Notes under the pieces: generated by a model | What the model saw: only the letters and a program-made list of their open reading frames with translations | The model's database searches: none | Told to the model about the DNA's origin: nothing | Program-made: the position numbers and the translations under genes | Assembly: GCA_020435995.1 (NCBI GenBank) | Contig: JAGQYO010000001.1 | Span: forward strand, 62,001-126,000 | Length of the DNA: 64,000 nt | Source: Flavobacteriales bacterium | GTDB lineage: Bacteria; Bacteroidota; Bacteroidia; Flavobacteriales_G; Salibacteraceae | Direction: 5' to 3' | In this document: piece by piece, positions 33,078 through 42,863 of the stretch | Numbering within the stretch: the first letter of the stretch is position 1 | Layout: the number at the start of each line of letters is the position of its first letter

Positions 33078-36000
33078 ATGAGCTACGATATCCTCAATCA
33101 AAAAATTGATAAATTCATCCGGAAATACTACTTGAATAAGTTGATTTCTGGGGGAATTTATTTTCTTGGACTTTTTGTTGCGTTTACAATTCTCGTTTCT
33201 GTGTTGGAGCATTTTGGCCGATTCGGAAGCACGGTTCGTGGTGTGTTTTTATTTTCGTTTATTACGCTCAACTTAGTTGTATTGGCGAGGTTCGTGGTCA
33301 TTCCAGTACTCAAAATGTACCATCTTGGCGGTGTTATTTCCAATGAGCAGGCCGCCGATATTATTGGAAGGCATTTTTCTAATGTGGGAGATAAGTTAAA
33401 AAACACATTAGAACTAAAAAAATTGAGTGATCTTAATCCGGAATCAAAAAATTTGATTTTAGCGAGTATCGATCAACGCACAACTCTTTTAAAACCTGTC
33501 CTTTTTGATCAAGCCATTGATTTATCAAGTAATAAGAAATATGCAAAATATGCACTTATTCCTATAGGAGTATTAGTGAGTATTTTATTAGCAAGTCCAG
33601 GAGTTATAAGCGAAAGTACAACCAGAATTGTGGATTTTGATTCAACTTACTCTAAGCCACTTCCTTTCCACTTTTTAATAGAAAACCATGAGAGACATGC
33701 CGTAAAAAATGACGACGTAGTATGTGAAGTAAAACTTGAAGGTAAATCAATTCCGTCCGAATGTTTTGTTGTGTTCGACGGGGTTAAGTTTAAAATGGAT
33801 AAAAGTTCAGAAGGGGGTTATAAGTACCTTATTCGAAACATTCAATCCACCACTGAATTAAACTATTTAGCTGGTGGATATACATCTGAAAATATAATCA
33901 TCAACGTAAAGCCTAAACCTACCATTAAAAGCATGGAGATTGACCCAAAATACCCAAAGTATTTAAGTCTTGAAGACAATGTGATTAGAGATCTTTCAGA
34001 ATTAACGGTACCAGAGGGAACTGTGTTAAACTGGCAATTTGATGTGGAAGAATCCGATGAAGTATGGATTAACGCCAACGATAGTGCGCTAGTTGGCCAA
34101 TCGATGGGAAGAAATAGGTTCTCAGCCCAGTTCTCTCCCAAAAAGAGTGAAATGATTTACATAAAAGCCAGAAATGCTGATGGCCTTGAGTCAGACAGCT
34201 TGGCTATAAAACTCACTGTAATTAACGATGCACTTCCAAAAATTAATGTGGATACTGAAGTAGATTCTTCTATGGGCAGAGCCTTATTTTTCAGAGGAAC
34301 AATTTCAGATGATTATGGGTTTACGGCCCTTGAATTTAATGTAACGCTGCCTGATGGAAAAAAAATAAGTGAACGCATATCGGTTTCGAAGCAGGTTCAA
34401 AAGCAGGTGTTTAATCACATGCTTGACTTAAAAGAAATTGATTTGAATTTTGACCAAACAATTGAATATTATTTCGAGGTGTGGGATAACGATGGTGTTA
34501 ATGGTCCGAAAAGCGCCAAAACCAGCTACAAGAATTATAAGCTACCTTCAAAAAAAGAATTTGAAAAATCGAATGATAAAAAGTCAGAGGAAATAAAAAA
34601 CGATTTGCAGGCTAACGTAGAAAAGGCACGGGCTATTCAAAAAGAATTGGATAAACTGAACAAAAAGTTACTCGAAAAAAAGAATGTGACTTGGGAAGAT
34701 AAAAAGCAACTGGAGGAAATTCTAAAACAGCAGAAAAACCTGAGAAGTGAGTTCGAGAAAATGAAGACCGAAAACCGTAAGAATAATGAAAAGCGAAATC
34801 AATTTGGCAAGCAGAATGAGGAGCTTATTAAAAAGCAAGAACAACTAGAAGAGTTGATGGAAAAAGTTATGGATGAAGACATGAAAAAACTCATGGAAGA
34901 AATTCAGAAAATGATGGATGCCATGAACAAAGAACAAATGCAAGACAAGGTCGATAAATTAGAGCTTTCGAACAAAGACCTCGAAAAAGAGTTAGATCGC
35001 TCCCTAGAATTATTTGAGCAGTTAGAGTTTGAGAAAAAACTTCAGGAAACCATTGACGATGTGAAGGAGCTGGAGAAAAAGCAAAATGAGCTCGCCAAAC
35101 AATCGGATGATAAGTCGAAAACCGATGAAGAGTTAAAGCAAAAGCAACAGAATCTTCAAAAGGAAATGGATGACCTAAAGAAGAAAATGGATGATTTAAG
35201 AAAGAAAAACGAAGATTTAGAAAACAAACAGGATATCCCAAAAACGGAGCAAAACGAGAAAAAGGCTGAAGAAGAAATGAAGAAGGCTTCTGAGGAAATG
35301 GGTAAAGGGGATCGAAAGAGCTCCAAACAATCGCAGCAAAAGGCCGCAGAAGAACTCGAACAAATGAGCAAGAGTCTATCTGGTTTACAAGAAAAGATGG
35401 CGGAAGAGCAGCAAACGGAGGATATAGAGGCGCTTAGAAGATTGCGGCAAAACCTTATGTCCCTTTCCTTCAACCAAGAGGATTTAATTACTGAGGTTAC
35501 AAAAACACAGGCTAACGACCCTTCATTTGTTGAATTGACGAGGAGTCAGAAAAGGCTAGCTGACAATTCCAAAATGATAGAGGATTCTTTGTTCGCTTTG
35601 TCAAAAAGAAATGCTGAGATTTCATCGATGGTAAACAAAGAAATATCAGCAATTAATCTCAATTTAGATAAGGCTATTGCTGACATGGCCAACCGCAATG
35701 TAAGTGAAAGTTTAAAACGGCAACAATATGTTATGACGGCATATAACAACCTTGCACTGATGTTGGATGAGAGTATTCAAAAGTCACAAAAGAACCAAGC
35801 TAGCAAAAAATTTGGTAATAAAAGTTGCTCTAAACCAGGTTCAGGCAAGCCCAACATGGGCCAAATGAAACAAAAACAAAAAGCGCTAAGTGAACAACTT
35901 AAGAAGCTCCAGGGTGAAATGGAAAAGGGAAAAGAAGGCTCAAACAAGCCAGGCCAAAAACCCGGACAAAAGCCCGGACGGGGATCTCAAATGAGTGAGC

Positions 36001-36404
36001 AGGTGGCAAAAATGGCGGCAGAACAGTCGGCTATACGAAACGAACTTAGAAAACTGAGTGAGTCTATGGAAGGAGGCTCAGGAGGAAATGAAGGATTAAA
36101 AAAACTTCAGGATTTAATGGAGAAAAACGAGGAAGATCTTGTAAACATGAGACTTACGCAGGAAACTATAAAGCGTCAAGAAGAGATTATGACCAAATTG
36201 CTTGAATCTGATAAGGCAGAACGTGAGCGGGAACAAGATGATAAAAGAGAATCTCAAAGTGGGTTGAATAAGAGTCAACAGAGCGAGCTATTTCTGGAAT
36301 ATCAATTAGAAAAGGAAAGGCAATCAGAGCTTCTTGAAACTATTCCATTAAATTTGAAACCTTTTTACCGTAATAAAGTTAACGAGTACTACAAGAACCT
36401 TTAA
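33078..36404 (+). CDS. DUF4175-type membrane protein with long coiled coil
   Basis: A 1108-residue protein. Three membrane segments lie near residues 22-43, 53-78 and 157-176. A beta-rich region of roughly 300 residues follows (for example WINANDSALVGQS and FFRGTISDDYGFTALEF). Residues about 490-800 are an extended Lys/Glu/Gln-rich coiled coil, and the last 300 residues include Gly/Pro/Lys-rich linkers and further helices. The order matches DUF4175 proteins of Bacteroidota, whose role is unknown. The HATPase, ybeY and mnmG follow directly with no more than 30 bp between them, so they are probably co-transcribed; this order is common in Bacteroidota. Confidence 0.8.
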   Translation: MSYDILNQKIDKFIRKYYLNKLISGGIYFLGLFVAFTILVSVLEHFGRFGSTVRGVFLFSFITLNLVVLARFVVIPVLKMYHLGGVISNEQAADIIGRHFSNVGDKLKNTLELKKLSDLNPESKNLILASIDQRTTLLKPVLFDQAIDLSSNKKYAKYALIPIGVLVSILLASPGVISESTTRIVDFDSTYSKPLPFHFLIENHERHAVKNDDVVCEVKLEGKSIPSECFVVFDGVKFKMDKSSEGGYKYLIRNIQSTTELNYLAGGYTSENIIINVKPKPTIKSMEIDPKYPKYLSLEDNVIRDLSELTVPEGTVLNWQFDVEESDEVWINANDSALVGQSMGRNRFSAQFSPKKSEMIYIKARNADGLESDSLAIKLTVINDALPKINVDTEVDSSMGRALFFRGTISDDYGFTALEFNVTLPDGKKISERISVSKQVQKQVFNHMLDLKEIDLNFDQTIEYYFEVWDNDGVNGPKSAKTSYKNYKLPSKKEFEKSNDKKSEEIKNDLQANVEKARAIQKELDKLNKKLLEKKNVTWEDKKQLEEILKQQKNLRSEFEKMKTENRKNNEKRNQFGKQNEELIKKQEQLEELMEKVMDEDMKKLMEEIQKMMDAMNKEQMQDKVDKLELSNKDLEKELDRSLELFEQLEFEKKLQETIDDVKELEKKQNELAKQSDDKSKTDEELKQKQQNLQKEMDDLKKKMDDLRKKNEDLENKQDIPKTEQNEKKAEEEMKKASEEMGKGDRKSSKQSQQKAAEELEQMSKSLSGLQEKMAEEQQTEDIEALRRLRQNLMSLSFNQEDLITEVTKTQANDPSFVELTRSQKRLADNSKMIEDSLFALSKRNAEISSMVNKEISAINLNLDKAIADMANRNVSESLKRQQYVMTAYNNLALMLDESIQKSQKNQASKKFGNKSCSKPGSGKPNMGQMKQKQKALSEQLKKLQGEMEKGKEGSNKPGQKPGQKPGRGSQMSEQVAKMAAEQSAIRNELRKLSESMEGGSGGNEGLKKLQDLMEKNEEDLVNMRLTQETIKRQEEIMTKLLESDKAEREREQDDKRESQSGLNKSQQSELFLEYQLEKERQSELLETIPLNLKPFYRNKVNEYYKNL

Positions 36405-36407
36405 GAA

Positions 36408-36824
36408 GTGAAAAAGACACTAAGTTTTTCTTCGGAATCTAGCAGTTTAGAAATCGTAGAACGGTTTGTAAATAATATATGTGAGTTCGAGGAAGTGGAT
36501 GAGCGATTTTATGGCAACATTCTACTAGCACTTACCGAAGCTGTGAACAACGCCATCGAGCACGGAAATTCTGGCAACCGAGAAAAGTTGGTTTTTCTTG
36601 ATTATTCCAAGGAAAAGGAAATACTTCAATTTGTAATCAAAGACGAAGGACCAGGTTTTGATTTTAAAAACGTACCAGACCCTACACTTCCCGAAAACAT
36701 AGAGAAACTAACTGGTCGGGGCATCTATCTTATCAAGCAACTTTCTGATGGAGTAGAGTATAGTGAAAATGGATCTGTTTTATCGATTCGATTTCTCGTC
36801 GGACAAGAGGTTTTAGTTGATTAA
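36408..36824 (+). CDS. Anti-sigma-regulatory-type HATPase (RsbW-like)
   Basis: A 138-residue single-domain GHKL ATPase. The N-box is ALTEAVNNAIEHGNSG, the G1 box DEGPGFDF and the G2 box GRGIYLIKQL, as in RsbW/SpoIIAB serine kinases that bind sigma factors or anti-anti-sigma proteins. No STAS partner or sigma factor is adjacent, so its target is unknown. It begins with GTG three bases after the DUF4175 gene and overlaps ybeY by 8 bp, so it is part of the same operon. Confidence 0.85.
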   Translation: MKKTLSFSSESSSLEIVERFVNNICEFEEVDERFYGNILLALTEAVNNAIEHGNSGNREKLVFLDYSKEKEILQFVIKDEGPGFDFKNVPDPTLPENIEKLTGRGIYLIKQLSDGVEYSENGSVLSIRFLVGQEVLVD

Positions 36825-37233
36825 TTTTTTCATCGAAGATACTGACTATCAGTTGAATAACGATAGTTTAATTGCTGAATGGTTGATAAGAGTGGCCAAG
36901 GAAGAAACACATTCCATCGAAAATATTAATTATATTTTTTGTTCTGATGAGTACCTACTTAACGTAAACCAAGAACACCTCCAGCACGACTATTATACCG
37001 ATATAATTACCTTCGATCTTTCGGATGTGAAGGGACAAATAGTGGCGGACATTTTTATAAGTGTAGACCGCGTACGGGAAAATTCCTTGGATGCGAAAAC
37101 AACATTTGATAACGAAATGCATCGTGTTCTGGTTCATGGTCTACTACATTTAATAGGCTATAACGACAAAACTGAAAGCGAGCAAAGTGTGATGCGCAGC
37201 AAGGAGAACTATTATATTTCAGCTCTAGAATAG
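36817..37233 (+). CDS. ybeY: Endoribonuclease YbeY (rRNA maturation factor)
   Basis: A 138-residue UPF0054 metalloprotein that processes the 3' end of 16S rRNA and takes part in ribosome quality control. The motif HGLLHLIGYND keeps the first two metal-binding histidines of H-G-x-L-H-L-x-G-x-x-H, but the third position is Asp instead of His, a change I recall in many Bacteroidota YbeY. A YTDIITFDLSD segment upstream is typical. It starts with TTG, overlapping the HATPase by 8 bp. The stop is followed immediately by a parS-like site. Confidence 0.88.
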   Translation: MINFFIEDTDYQLNNDSLIAEWLIRVAKEETHSIENINYIFCSDEYLLNVNQEHLQHDYYTDIITFDLSDVKGQIVADIFISVDRVRENSLDAKTTFDNEMHRVLVHGLLHLIGYNDKTESEQSVMRSKENYYISALE

Positions 37234-37238
37234 AGCTT

Positions 37239-37254
37239 GGTTTCACGTGGAACA
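37239..37254. promoter_or_regulatory. parS-like site (GGTTTCACGTGGAACA)
   Basis: Within 37240-37253, GTTTCACGTGGAAC matches the bacterial parS core GTTnCACGTGnAAC exactly, the ParB chromosome-partition site. It lies between the ybeY stop (37233) and the mnmG ATG (37264). If real, it places the locus in the origin-proximal domain. ParA/ParB genes are not in the window. Confidence 0.65.
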
Positions 37255-37263
37255 AAGAAGAGA

Positions 37264-39135
37264 ATGTTACAAGAATACGATGTAATTGTTGTAGGTGCGG
37301 GGCATGCTGGATCAGAAGCTGCAGCTTCTGCTGCGAACCTAGGCTCCAAAGTTTTGCTCATTACTATGGACATGGGGAGAATTGCTCAAATGTCATGCAA
37401 CCCTGCAATGGGTGGTATTGCCAAGGGTCAAATTATTCGAGAAATTGATGCGCTGGGCGGTTACAGTGGTATTGTAAGTGATAGGTCTGCAATCCAATTC
37501 AGGATGCTTAATAGATCTAAGGGCCCCGCGATGTGGAGTCCAAGAACACAAAATGACCGACAGCTTTTTAACCAAGAATGGCGTATAATGTTGGAGAACA
37601 CACCTAACGTTGATTTTTGGCAGGATACAGTTACTTCTGTTAAGGTAAGGAATGATAAGGTTGTTGGTGTCGTTACTGGACTAGGTTTAGAAATAAATTG
37701 TAAAAGCGTTGTACTCACATGTGGGACTTTTTTAAATGGATTAATTCACATTGGGGAAAAGAATTTCGGCGGAGGTCGAGCAGGAGAAAAAGCATCGTAT
37801 GGCATTACGGAATGTCTTCACGAATTAGGATTCGAAAGTGGTAGAATGAAAACTGGAACCCCGCCAAGGGTTGATGGAAGAAGCTTGGATTATACCAAGA
37901 TGGAAGAACAAAAGGGAGATGAATTACCTAGTAAATTTAGTTATTCTGATACAAAGCCCCTTTCAAAACAAAGAAGTTGCCACATTACTTATACAAATAG
38001 CGATGTACATGAATTATTAAAAACTGGATTTGATAGATCCCCGATGTTCAATGGAAGAATACAATCTCTTGGTCCGAGATATTGTCCATCCATAGAAGAT
38101 AAAATAAACCGCTTTTCAGAACGTGATCGTCATCAGTTGTTTGTAGAACCTGAAGGATGGAACACTGTTGAAATTTATGTAAATGGTTTTAGTACGAGTT
38201 TACCAGAAGATGTTCAGCTTAATGCGATGAAACAAATTAAAGGTTTTGAGAATGTGAAGGTGTTTCGCCCAGGGTATGCCATCGAGTATGATTATTTTCC
38301 ACCACTTCAGCTAAAAAGGAATCTTGAAACAAAACTGGTAAAAAACCTGTTTTTTGCAGGCCAGATAAATGGAACTACTGGATATGAAGAGGCGGCATGC
38401 CAAGGTTTAATGGCTGGTATAAACGCACACTTGGCTATTCGTGATTTGGAACCTTTTGTTTTGGAACGAAAGGAAGCTTATATCGCGGTGCTTATTGATG
38501 ACCTAATTACGAAAGGAACTGAAGAGCCGTATCGAATGTTTACATCACGGGCAGAATACCGAATTTTATTGCGACAAGATAATGCGGATTTGCGTTTGTC
38601 GGAAAAATCTCACAAGTTGGGTTTGGCATCTTTGCAACGTGTAAAAAATGTAGAAAGTAAGAATTTAGGTACTTCTCAAATTTTGCAGTATTTGAAATCA
38701 ACCAGTGCAGAGCCCCAGAATTATAACAAAATCTTAGAAGAGCGTTTATCCAGTAAATTAACGCAAAAACAAAAATTGAATACTTTAATCAGTCGTCCTC
38801 ATTTTGGGATACACGATGTGCTTAATGTTGATGCCGGACTAAAGGAAATTTCTTCGGCCTATGGAGAATTAGAAGAAGATATTTTATTGCAGGCAGAAAT
38901 TGATATCAAGTACGAAGGTTATATTCAAAAGGAAAAGGATCTGGCGGATCGAATGAACCAGCTGGATCATATTAAGATTCCTCACGGAATTGATTACCAT
39001 AAGTTTTCTTCGCTTTCCATGGAGGCTCGACAAAAGCTTACTGAGGTTAAGCCATCAAACTTAGGACAAGGTAGTCGTATTTCGGGGGTTTCTCCAGCCG
39101 ATATCTCTGTTCTTCTTGTTCATTTGAGTAAGTAG
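37264..39135 (+). CDS. mnmG: tRNA uridine-5-carboxymethylaminomethyl modification enzyme
   Basis: FAD-dependent subunit of the MnmE-MnmG complex that modifies wobble U34 of several tRNAs. Its 623 residues carry YDVIVVGAGHAGSEAAASAA (FAD Rossmann motif), CNPAMGGIAKGQIIREIDALGG (active-site region) and GTPPRVDGRSLDYTKMEEQ, all typical of GidA/MnmG. ATG 37264 is chosen over a TTG at 37237 since the latter would encode nine extra residues inside a parS-like site. Another parS-like sequence with one core mismatch begins at the last base of the stop codon. The gene commonly lies near the replication origin in bacteria. Confidence 0.96.
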   Translation: MLQEYDVIVVGAGHAGSEAAASAANLGSKVLLITMDMGRIAQMSCNPAMGGIAKGQIIREIDALGGYSGIVSDRSAIQFRMLNRSKGPAMWSPRTQNDRQLFNQEWRIMLENTPNVDFWQDTVTSVKVRNDKVVGVVTGLGLEINCKSVVLTCGTFLNGLIHIGEKNFGGGRAGEKASYGITECLHELGFESGRMKTGTPPRVDGRSLDYTKMEEQKGDELPSKFSYSDTKPLSKQRSCHITYTNSDVHELLKTGFDRSPMFNGRIQSLGPRYCPSIEDKINRFSERDRHQLFVEPEGWNTVEIYVNGFSTSLPEDVQLNAMKQIKGFENVKVFRPGYAIEYDYFPPLQLKRNLETKLVKNLFFAGQINGTTGYEEAACQGLMAGINAHLAIRDLEPFVLERKEAYIAVLIDDLITKGTEEPYRMFTSRAEYRILLRQDNADLRLSEKSHKLGLASLQRVKNVESKNLGTSQILQYLKSTSAEPQNYNKILEERLSSKLTQKQKLNTLISRPHFGIHDVLNVDAGLKEISSAYGELEEDILLQAEIDIKYEGYIQKEKDLADRMNQLDHIKIPHGIDYHKFSSLSMEARQKLTEVKPSNLGQGSRISGVSPADISVLLVHLSK

Positions 39136-39148
39136 TTTCACGGGGAAC
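39135..39148. promoter_or_regulatory. Degenerate parS-like site (GTTTCACGGGGAAC)
   Basis: Same as the 37240 site except CACGTG has become CACGGG. It starts on the mnmG stop codon, so the two flank mnmG 1.9 kb apart. It could be a weak ParB site or chance. Confidence 0.35.
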
Positions 39149-39204
39149 AAACTTTGTAACTACTTATGTATCAAAAAAATAGCGACTAAAAAGCCGCTAA
39201 ATAG

Positions 39205-39278
39205 TGCACTCGGAAGGATTCGAACCCTCAACCCTCAGAGCCGAAATCTGATATTCTATCCAGTTGAACTACGAGTGC
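39205..39278 (-). tRNA. tRNA-Arg (TCG)
   Basis: Regular cloverleaf on the minus strand: acceptor GCACTCG/CGAGTGC, D-stem beginning GTTC, anticodon loop TTTCGGC giving TCG, T-loop TTCGAAT, discriminator A. It reads CGA codons. No CCA is encoded. Confidence 0.94.
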
Positions 39279-39436
39279 CTGAATCGGCTGCGAAAGTACT
39301 ACTTTCAATGTTGAATATTATCATATTGAATCTGGTTTTTGATTGAGTTTTTGTGAGTTTTACTTTTCATATTTACATGAGTAAATCCCAGAATGCTGAT
39401 TTAGTACTTGATAGCTAAAAAACATAGCCAATTAAC

Positions 39437-39444
39437 TACTTTTG
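39437..39444 (+). promoter_or_regulatory. Candidate -7 box for ileS (TACTTTTG)
   Basis: TACTTTTG matches TAnnTTTG and ends 12 bp before the ileS ATG. A TTG lies 26 bp upstream (39408-39410), longer than normal. Confidence 0.4.
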
Positions 39445-39456
39445 CCGGCCTTAAAA

Positions 39457-42400
39457 ATGAGTGAAAAAATGCCAAAGTATCCGGAAGAAAAAAACCTTGA
39501 TTTACCTAAAATAGGCCAAGATTTATTGGACAAGTGGAGAGCGGAAGGAACATTTGAAAGAAGTGTATCCGAAAGAGAAGGTTGTCCTGATTTTGTCTTT
39601 TATGAAGGGCCTCCATCCGCGAATGGTTTACCTGGAATTCATCACATGATGGCTAGAACGGTAAAAGACTTGTTCTGCAGATACAAAACATTGAAAGGCT
39701 TTAGGGTTGAACGAAAAGCCGGTTGGGATACGCACGGATTGCCTGTGGAACTGGGAGTGGAAAAGGAACTCGGAATCACAAAGGAGGATATTGGAAAATC
39801 AATTAGTGTTGAAGATTACAACAGAGCTTGTCGAGAAGCTGTAATGCGGTACACTGATAAGTGGAACAACCTCACTGAGCGAATGGGATATTGGGTTGAT
39901 ATGGACACACCGTATATCACCTATGAAAACAAGTACATAGAATCTGTTTGGTGGATTCTTAAAGACCTTTATCAAAAGGACCTTATATACAAAGGGTATA
40001 CAATTCAACCGTACTCTCCTAAAGCCGGAACAGGATTAAGCACACATGAGTTAAATCAGCCAGGTACTTATCGCGATGTGAAAGACACAACTGTTATTGC
40101 TCAATTCAAAGCCATACGAGATGGCCGTTCTGAGTTTATTTTTGAGCAAACAGAACTAGAAGTATTCTTCTTGGCGTGGACAACCACACCATGGACGCTT
40201 CCATCCAACACGGCTCTTACAGTTGGACGGGACATAAAGTACTCTTTGATAGAAACTTTTAACCAATATACGGGGCTACCCATTGCGGTGGTTTTAGCCA
40301 GTAACTTAATAGGCAAATATTTTAAACCAGAAAACGAGGCCTTAGAGTTTCAATTGTATCAGTTGGGGGCGAAAGAGATACCTCATAAGGTGATTACAGA
40401 ATTTACTGGAGCACAACTTTTGGACATTAGATTTGAGCAGCTTATGCCCTATGCGAGTCCTATGAATGACGCGGATAAAGCTTTTAGAATTATTGCTGGC
40501 CAATTTGTTACTACAGAAGATGGAACGGGTATAGTTCACACAGCTCCTACATTTGGTGCCGATGACGCGATGGTGGCTAAAGCCGCAGGTGTTCCCCCTC
40601 TATTGGTAGAGGATGCCGATGGAAATCCGACGCCATTAGTTGACTTACAGGGTCGTTTTATCGCACAAATGGGGGAGTTTGCCGGTAGGTATGTCAAAAA
40701 CGAATATTATGAACCTGAAGAGACACCCGATAAATCTGTTGACGTTGAAATAGCCATTAAACTAAAGGAAGAAAATAAGGCGTTTAAGGTGGAGAAGTAT
40801 GAGCATAGTTATCCACATTGCTGGCGCACGGATAAACCGATATTATACTATCCACTCGATTCATGGTTTGTAAAGACTACCAAGGTAAAAGAAGAGTTAA
40901 TCGAAAACAACAAGAAAATTAACTGGAAGCCTGAATCAACCGGAAGTGGCCGGTTTGGAAATTGGTTAGAAAACTTGCAAGATTGGAATTTATCACGATC
41001 TCGGTATTGGGGAATTCCAATTCCAATTTGGATGAGTGAAGATGGAACCGAACGAAAGGTTATAGGAAGTGTTGAGGAGTTAAAAACTGAAGTTGAAAAA
41101 GCTATTTCAAAAGGAATTCAACAAAACAATCCGTTCGAAAAATTCGAAATTGGAAACATGGATTCAGCGAATTATGAATTGTTTGATCTCCACAAACACG
41201 TGGTAGACGACTTAACTTTAATTTCTGATTCTGGAAAAGAGCTGAGACGCGAGTCGGATCTTATTGATGTTTGGTTCGATTCAGGCTCGATGCCTTACGC
41301 ACAATGGCACTATCCATTTGAAAACAAAGAAAAATTTCAAAAAAGCTTTCCTGCGGATTTTATTGCTGAGGGTGTTGATCAAACACGGGGATGGTTTTTT
41401 ACCCTGCACGCTATCTCTACCATGACACAAGGTAGCGTAGCTTTCAAAAATGTGGTTTCTAATGGTTTGGTCTTAGACAAAAATGGCCAAAAAATGTCTA
41501 AAAGATTAGGCAATGCCGTTGATCCGTTCATTACTATGGATGACTTTGGCTCTGATGCAACTCGCTGGTACATGATCACAAACGCTCAGCCTTGGGACAA
41601 TTTAAAATTTGATACTGAGGGTATTATCGAGGTGCAGCGCAAGTTCTTTAGAGCACTTCATAACACCTATTCTTTCTTTGCGCTCTACGCGAATGTTGAC
41701 GGTTTCTCGTGCGAGGAAAAAGTTGTTCCTGTGGGTGATAGACCGGAAATAGACCGTTGGATTTTGAGTAAACTAAACTCACTTCAACTAGCTGTAGGAA
41801 GAGCCTATGATGAATATGAGCCCACTAAGGCTGGAAGGTTGATTCAAGATTTTGTAGTGGATGATTTGTCCAATTGGTGGGTTAGACTTTGTCGCAAAAG
41901 ATTTTGGCGAGGCGATTATTCGGAAGATAAAATAGCAGCTTATCAAACACTTCATACCTGTTTAAGTGTTATAGCCCAATTAGCATCACCAATAGCCCCG
42001 TTTTATACCGACAAGCTTTACCGTGATCTTTATCCTGAGAAACAGAATAGCGTGCATTTGAGTTTTTTAGCCGATGGAGATAAAAACCAAATTGATAAGG
42101 ATTTAGAAGTTAGAATGGATTTAGCCCAAAAGACATCTTCCTTGGTTCTAGCCTTGAGAAAAAAGGAAAACATTAAAGTTCGACAGCCCCTGGCTAAGAT
42201 TCTAATTCCCGTAAAAAATGATTCATTTCAATCCGACCTTGAGGCGGTTAAAGATTTAATAATCAATGAGGTAAACATTAAGGATATTGAATATATTTCT
42301 CCGTCTGATTCACTTTTGGTGAAAGAAATTAAACCCGATTTTAAGGCCCTCGGTCCAAAGTTTGGCAAAAACATGAAGGAAGTCGCCCGTTTAATTTCAA

Positions 42401-42849
42401 ATTGGGATCAAGCTGAGATTAATGATTTAGAGAAAAATGGGGTTATAGATATTAAAATCGATGAAAGCCCCTATCAGATAGAGGTTGGCGATGTTAATAT
42501 TTCATTTAAAGACGTGCCGGGGTGGTTGGTAGCCTCTAACGATGACGTAACAGTGGCCTTAGATGTTCAAATTACCGAGGCTCTTAAATCTGAGGGAATA
42601 GCTCGTGAATTGGTTAATCGAATTCAAAATTTGCGTAAGGATAGTGGGTTTGAAGTTACAGATCGAATTGAGATTAAACTTTTGAATGGGGAGCTTATTG
42701 AATCTAGCACTAACAAGAATTTGGAGTATATTCGCGCCGAGACATTGGCTGATAGGTTGACTCTCGTTGATGCCAATGAAATGAAGGCAGGAATTGAGGT
42801 TGAGCTTGATGTAGATTTAAAAACCGTTTTAGAGATCAAAAAAGTATAA
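39457..42849 (+). CDS. ileS: Isoleucine--tRNA ligase
   Basis: Class I synthetase that charges tRNA-Ile; 1130 residues from ATG 39457, at the long end of the family. The ATP-binding HIGH-type motif is GLPGIHHMMARTVKD, the editing domain has AWTTTPWTLPSNTAL and EDGTGIVHTAPTFGADDA, and the KMSKS-type loop is KMSKRLGNAVDP. No C-terminal zinc-binding cysteines are evident. The order ileS, dksA-like, lspA is conserved in many Bacteroidota. A TTG five codons upstream is possible but the ATG is preferred. The gene lies just after tRNA-Arg on the opposite strand. Confidence 0.96.
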   Translation: MSEKMPKYPEEKNLDLPKIGQDLLDKWRAEGTFERSVSEREGCPDFVFYEGPPSANGLPGIHHMMARTVKDLFCRYKTLKGFRVERKAGWDTHGLPVELGVEKELGITKEDIGKSISVEDYNRACREAVMRYTDKWNNLTERMGYWVDMDTPYITYENKYIESVWWILKDLYQKDLIYKGYTIQPYSPKAGTGLSTHELNQPGTYRDVKDTTVIAQFKAIRDGRSEFIFEQTELEVFFLAWTTTPWTLPSNTALTVGRDIKYSLIETFNQYTGLPIAVVLASNLIGKYFKPENEALEFQLYQLGAKEIPHKVITEFTGAQLLDIRFEQLMPYASPMNDADKAFRIIAGQFVTTEDGTGIVHTAPTFGADDAMVAKAAGVPPLLVEDADGNPTPLVDLQGRFIAQMGEFAGRYVKNEYYEPEETPDKSVDVEIAIKLKEENKAFKVEKYEHSYPHCWRTDKPILYYPLDSWFVKTTKVKEELIENNKKINWKPESTGSGRFGNWLENLQDWNLSRSRYWGIPIPIWMSEDGTERKVIGSVEELKTEVEKAISKGIQQNNPFEKFEIGNMDSANYELFDLHKHVVDDLTLISDSGKELRRESDLIDVWFDSGSMPYAQWHYPFENKEKFQKSFPADFIAEGVDQTRGWFFTLHAISTMTQGSVAFKNVVSNGLVLDKNGQKMSKRLGNAVDPFITMDDFGSDATRWYMITNAQPWDNLKFDTEGIIEVQRKFFRALHNTYSFFALYANVDGFSCEEKVVPVGDRPEIDRWILSKLNSLQLAVGRAYDEYEPTKAGRLIQDFVVDDLSNWWVRLCRKRFWRGDYSEDKIAAYQTLHTCLSVIAQLASPIAPFYTDKLYRDLYPEKQNSVHLSFLADGDKNQIDKDLEVRMDLAQKTSSLVLALRKKENIKVRQPLAKILIPVKNDSFQSDLEAVKDLIINEVNIKDIEYISPSDSLLVKEIKPDFKALGPKFGKNMKEVARLISNWDQAEINDLEKNGVIDIKIDESPYQIEVGDVNISFKDVPGWLVASNDDVTVALDVQITEALKSEGIARELVNRIQNLRKDSGFEVTDRIEIKLLNGELIESSTNKNLEYIRAETLADRLTLVDANEMKAGIEVELDVDLKTVLEIKKV

Positions 42850-42863
42850 TTAATACAAATGTT

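Noticed and set aside
34600-36000. Repeated AAG/GAA/CAA sequence in the DUF4175 gene as possible tandem DNA repeat
   Set aside because: It is a low-complexity coiled-coil coding region without regular unit length.
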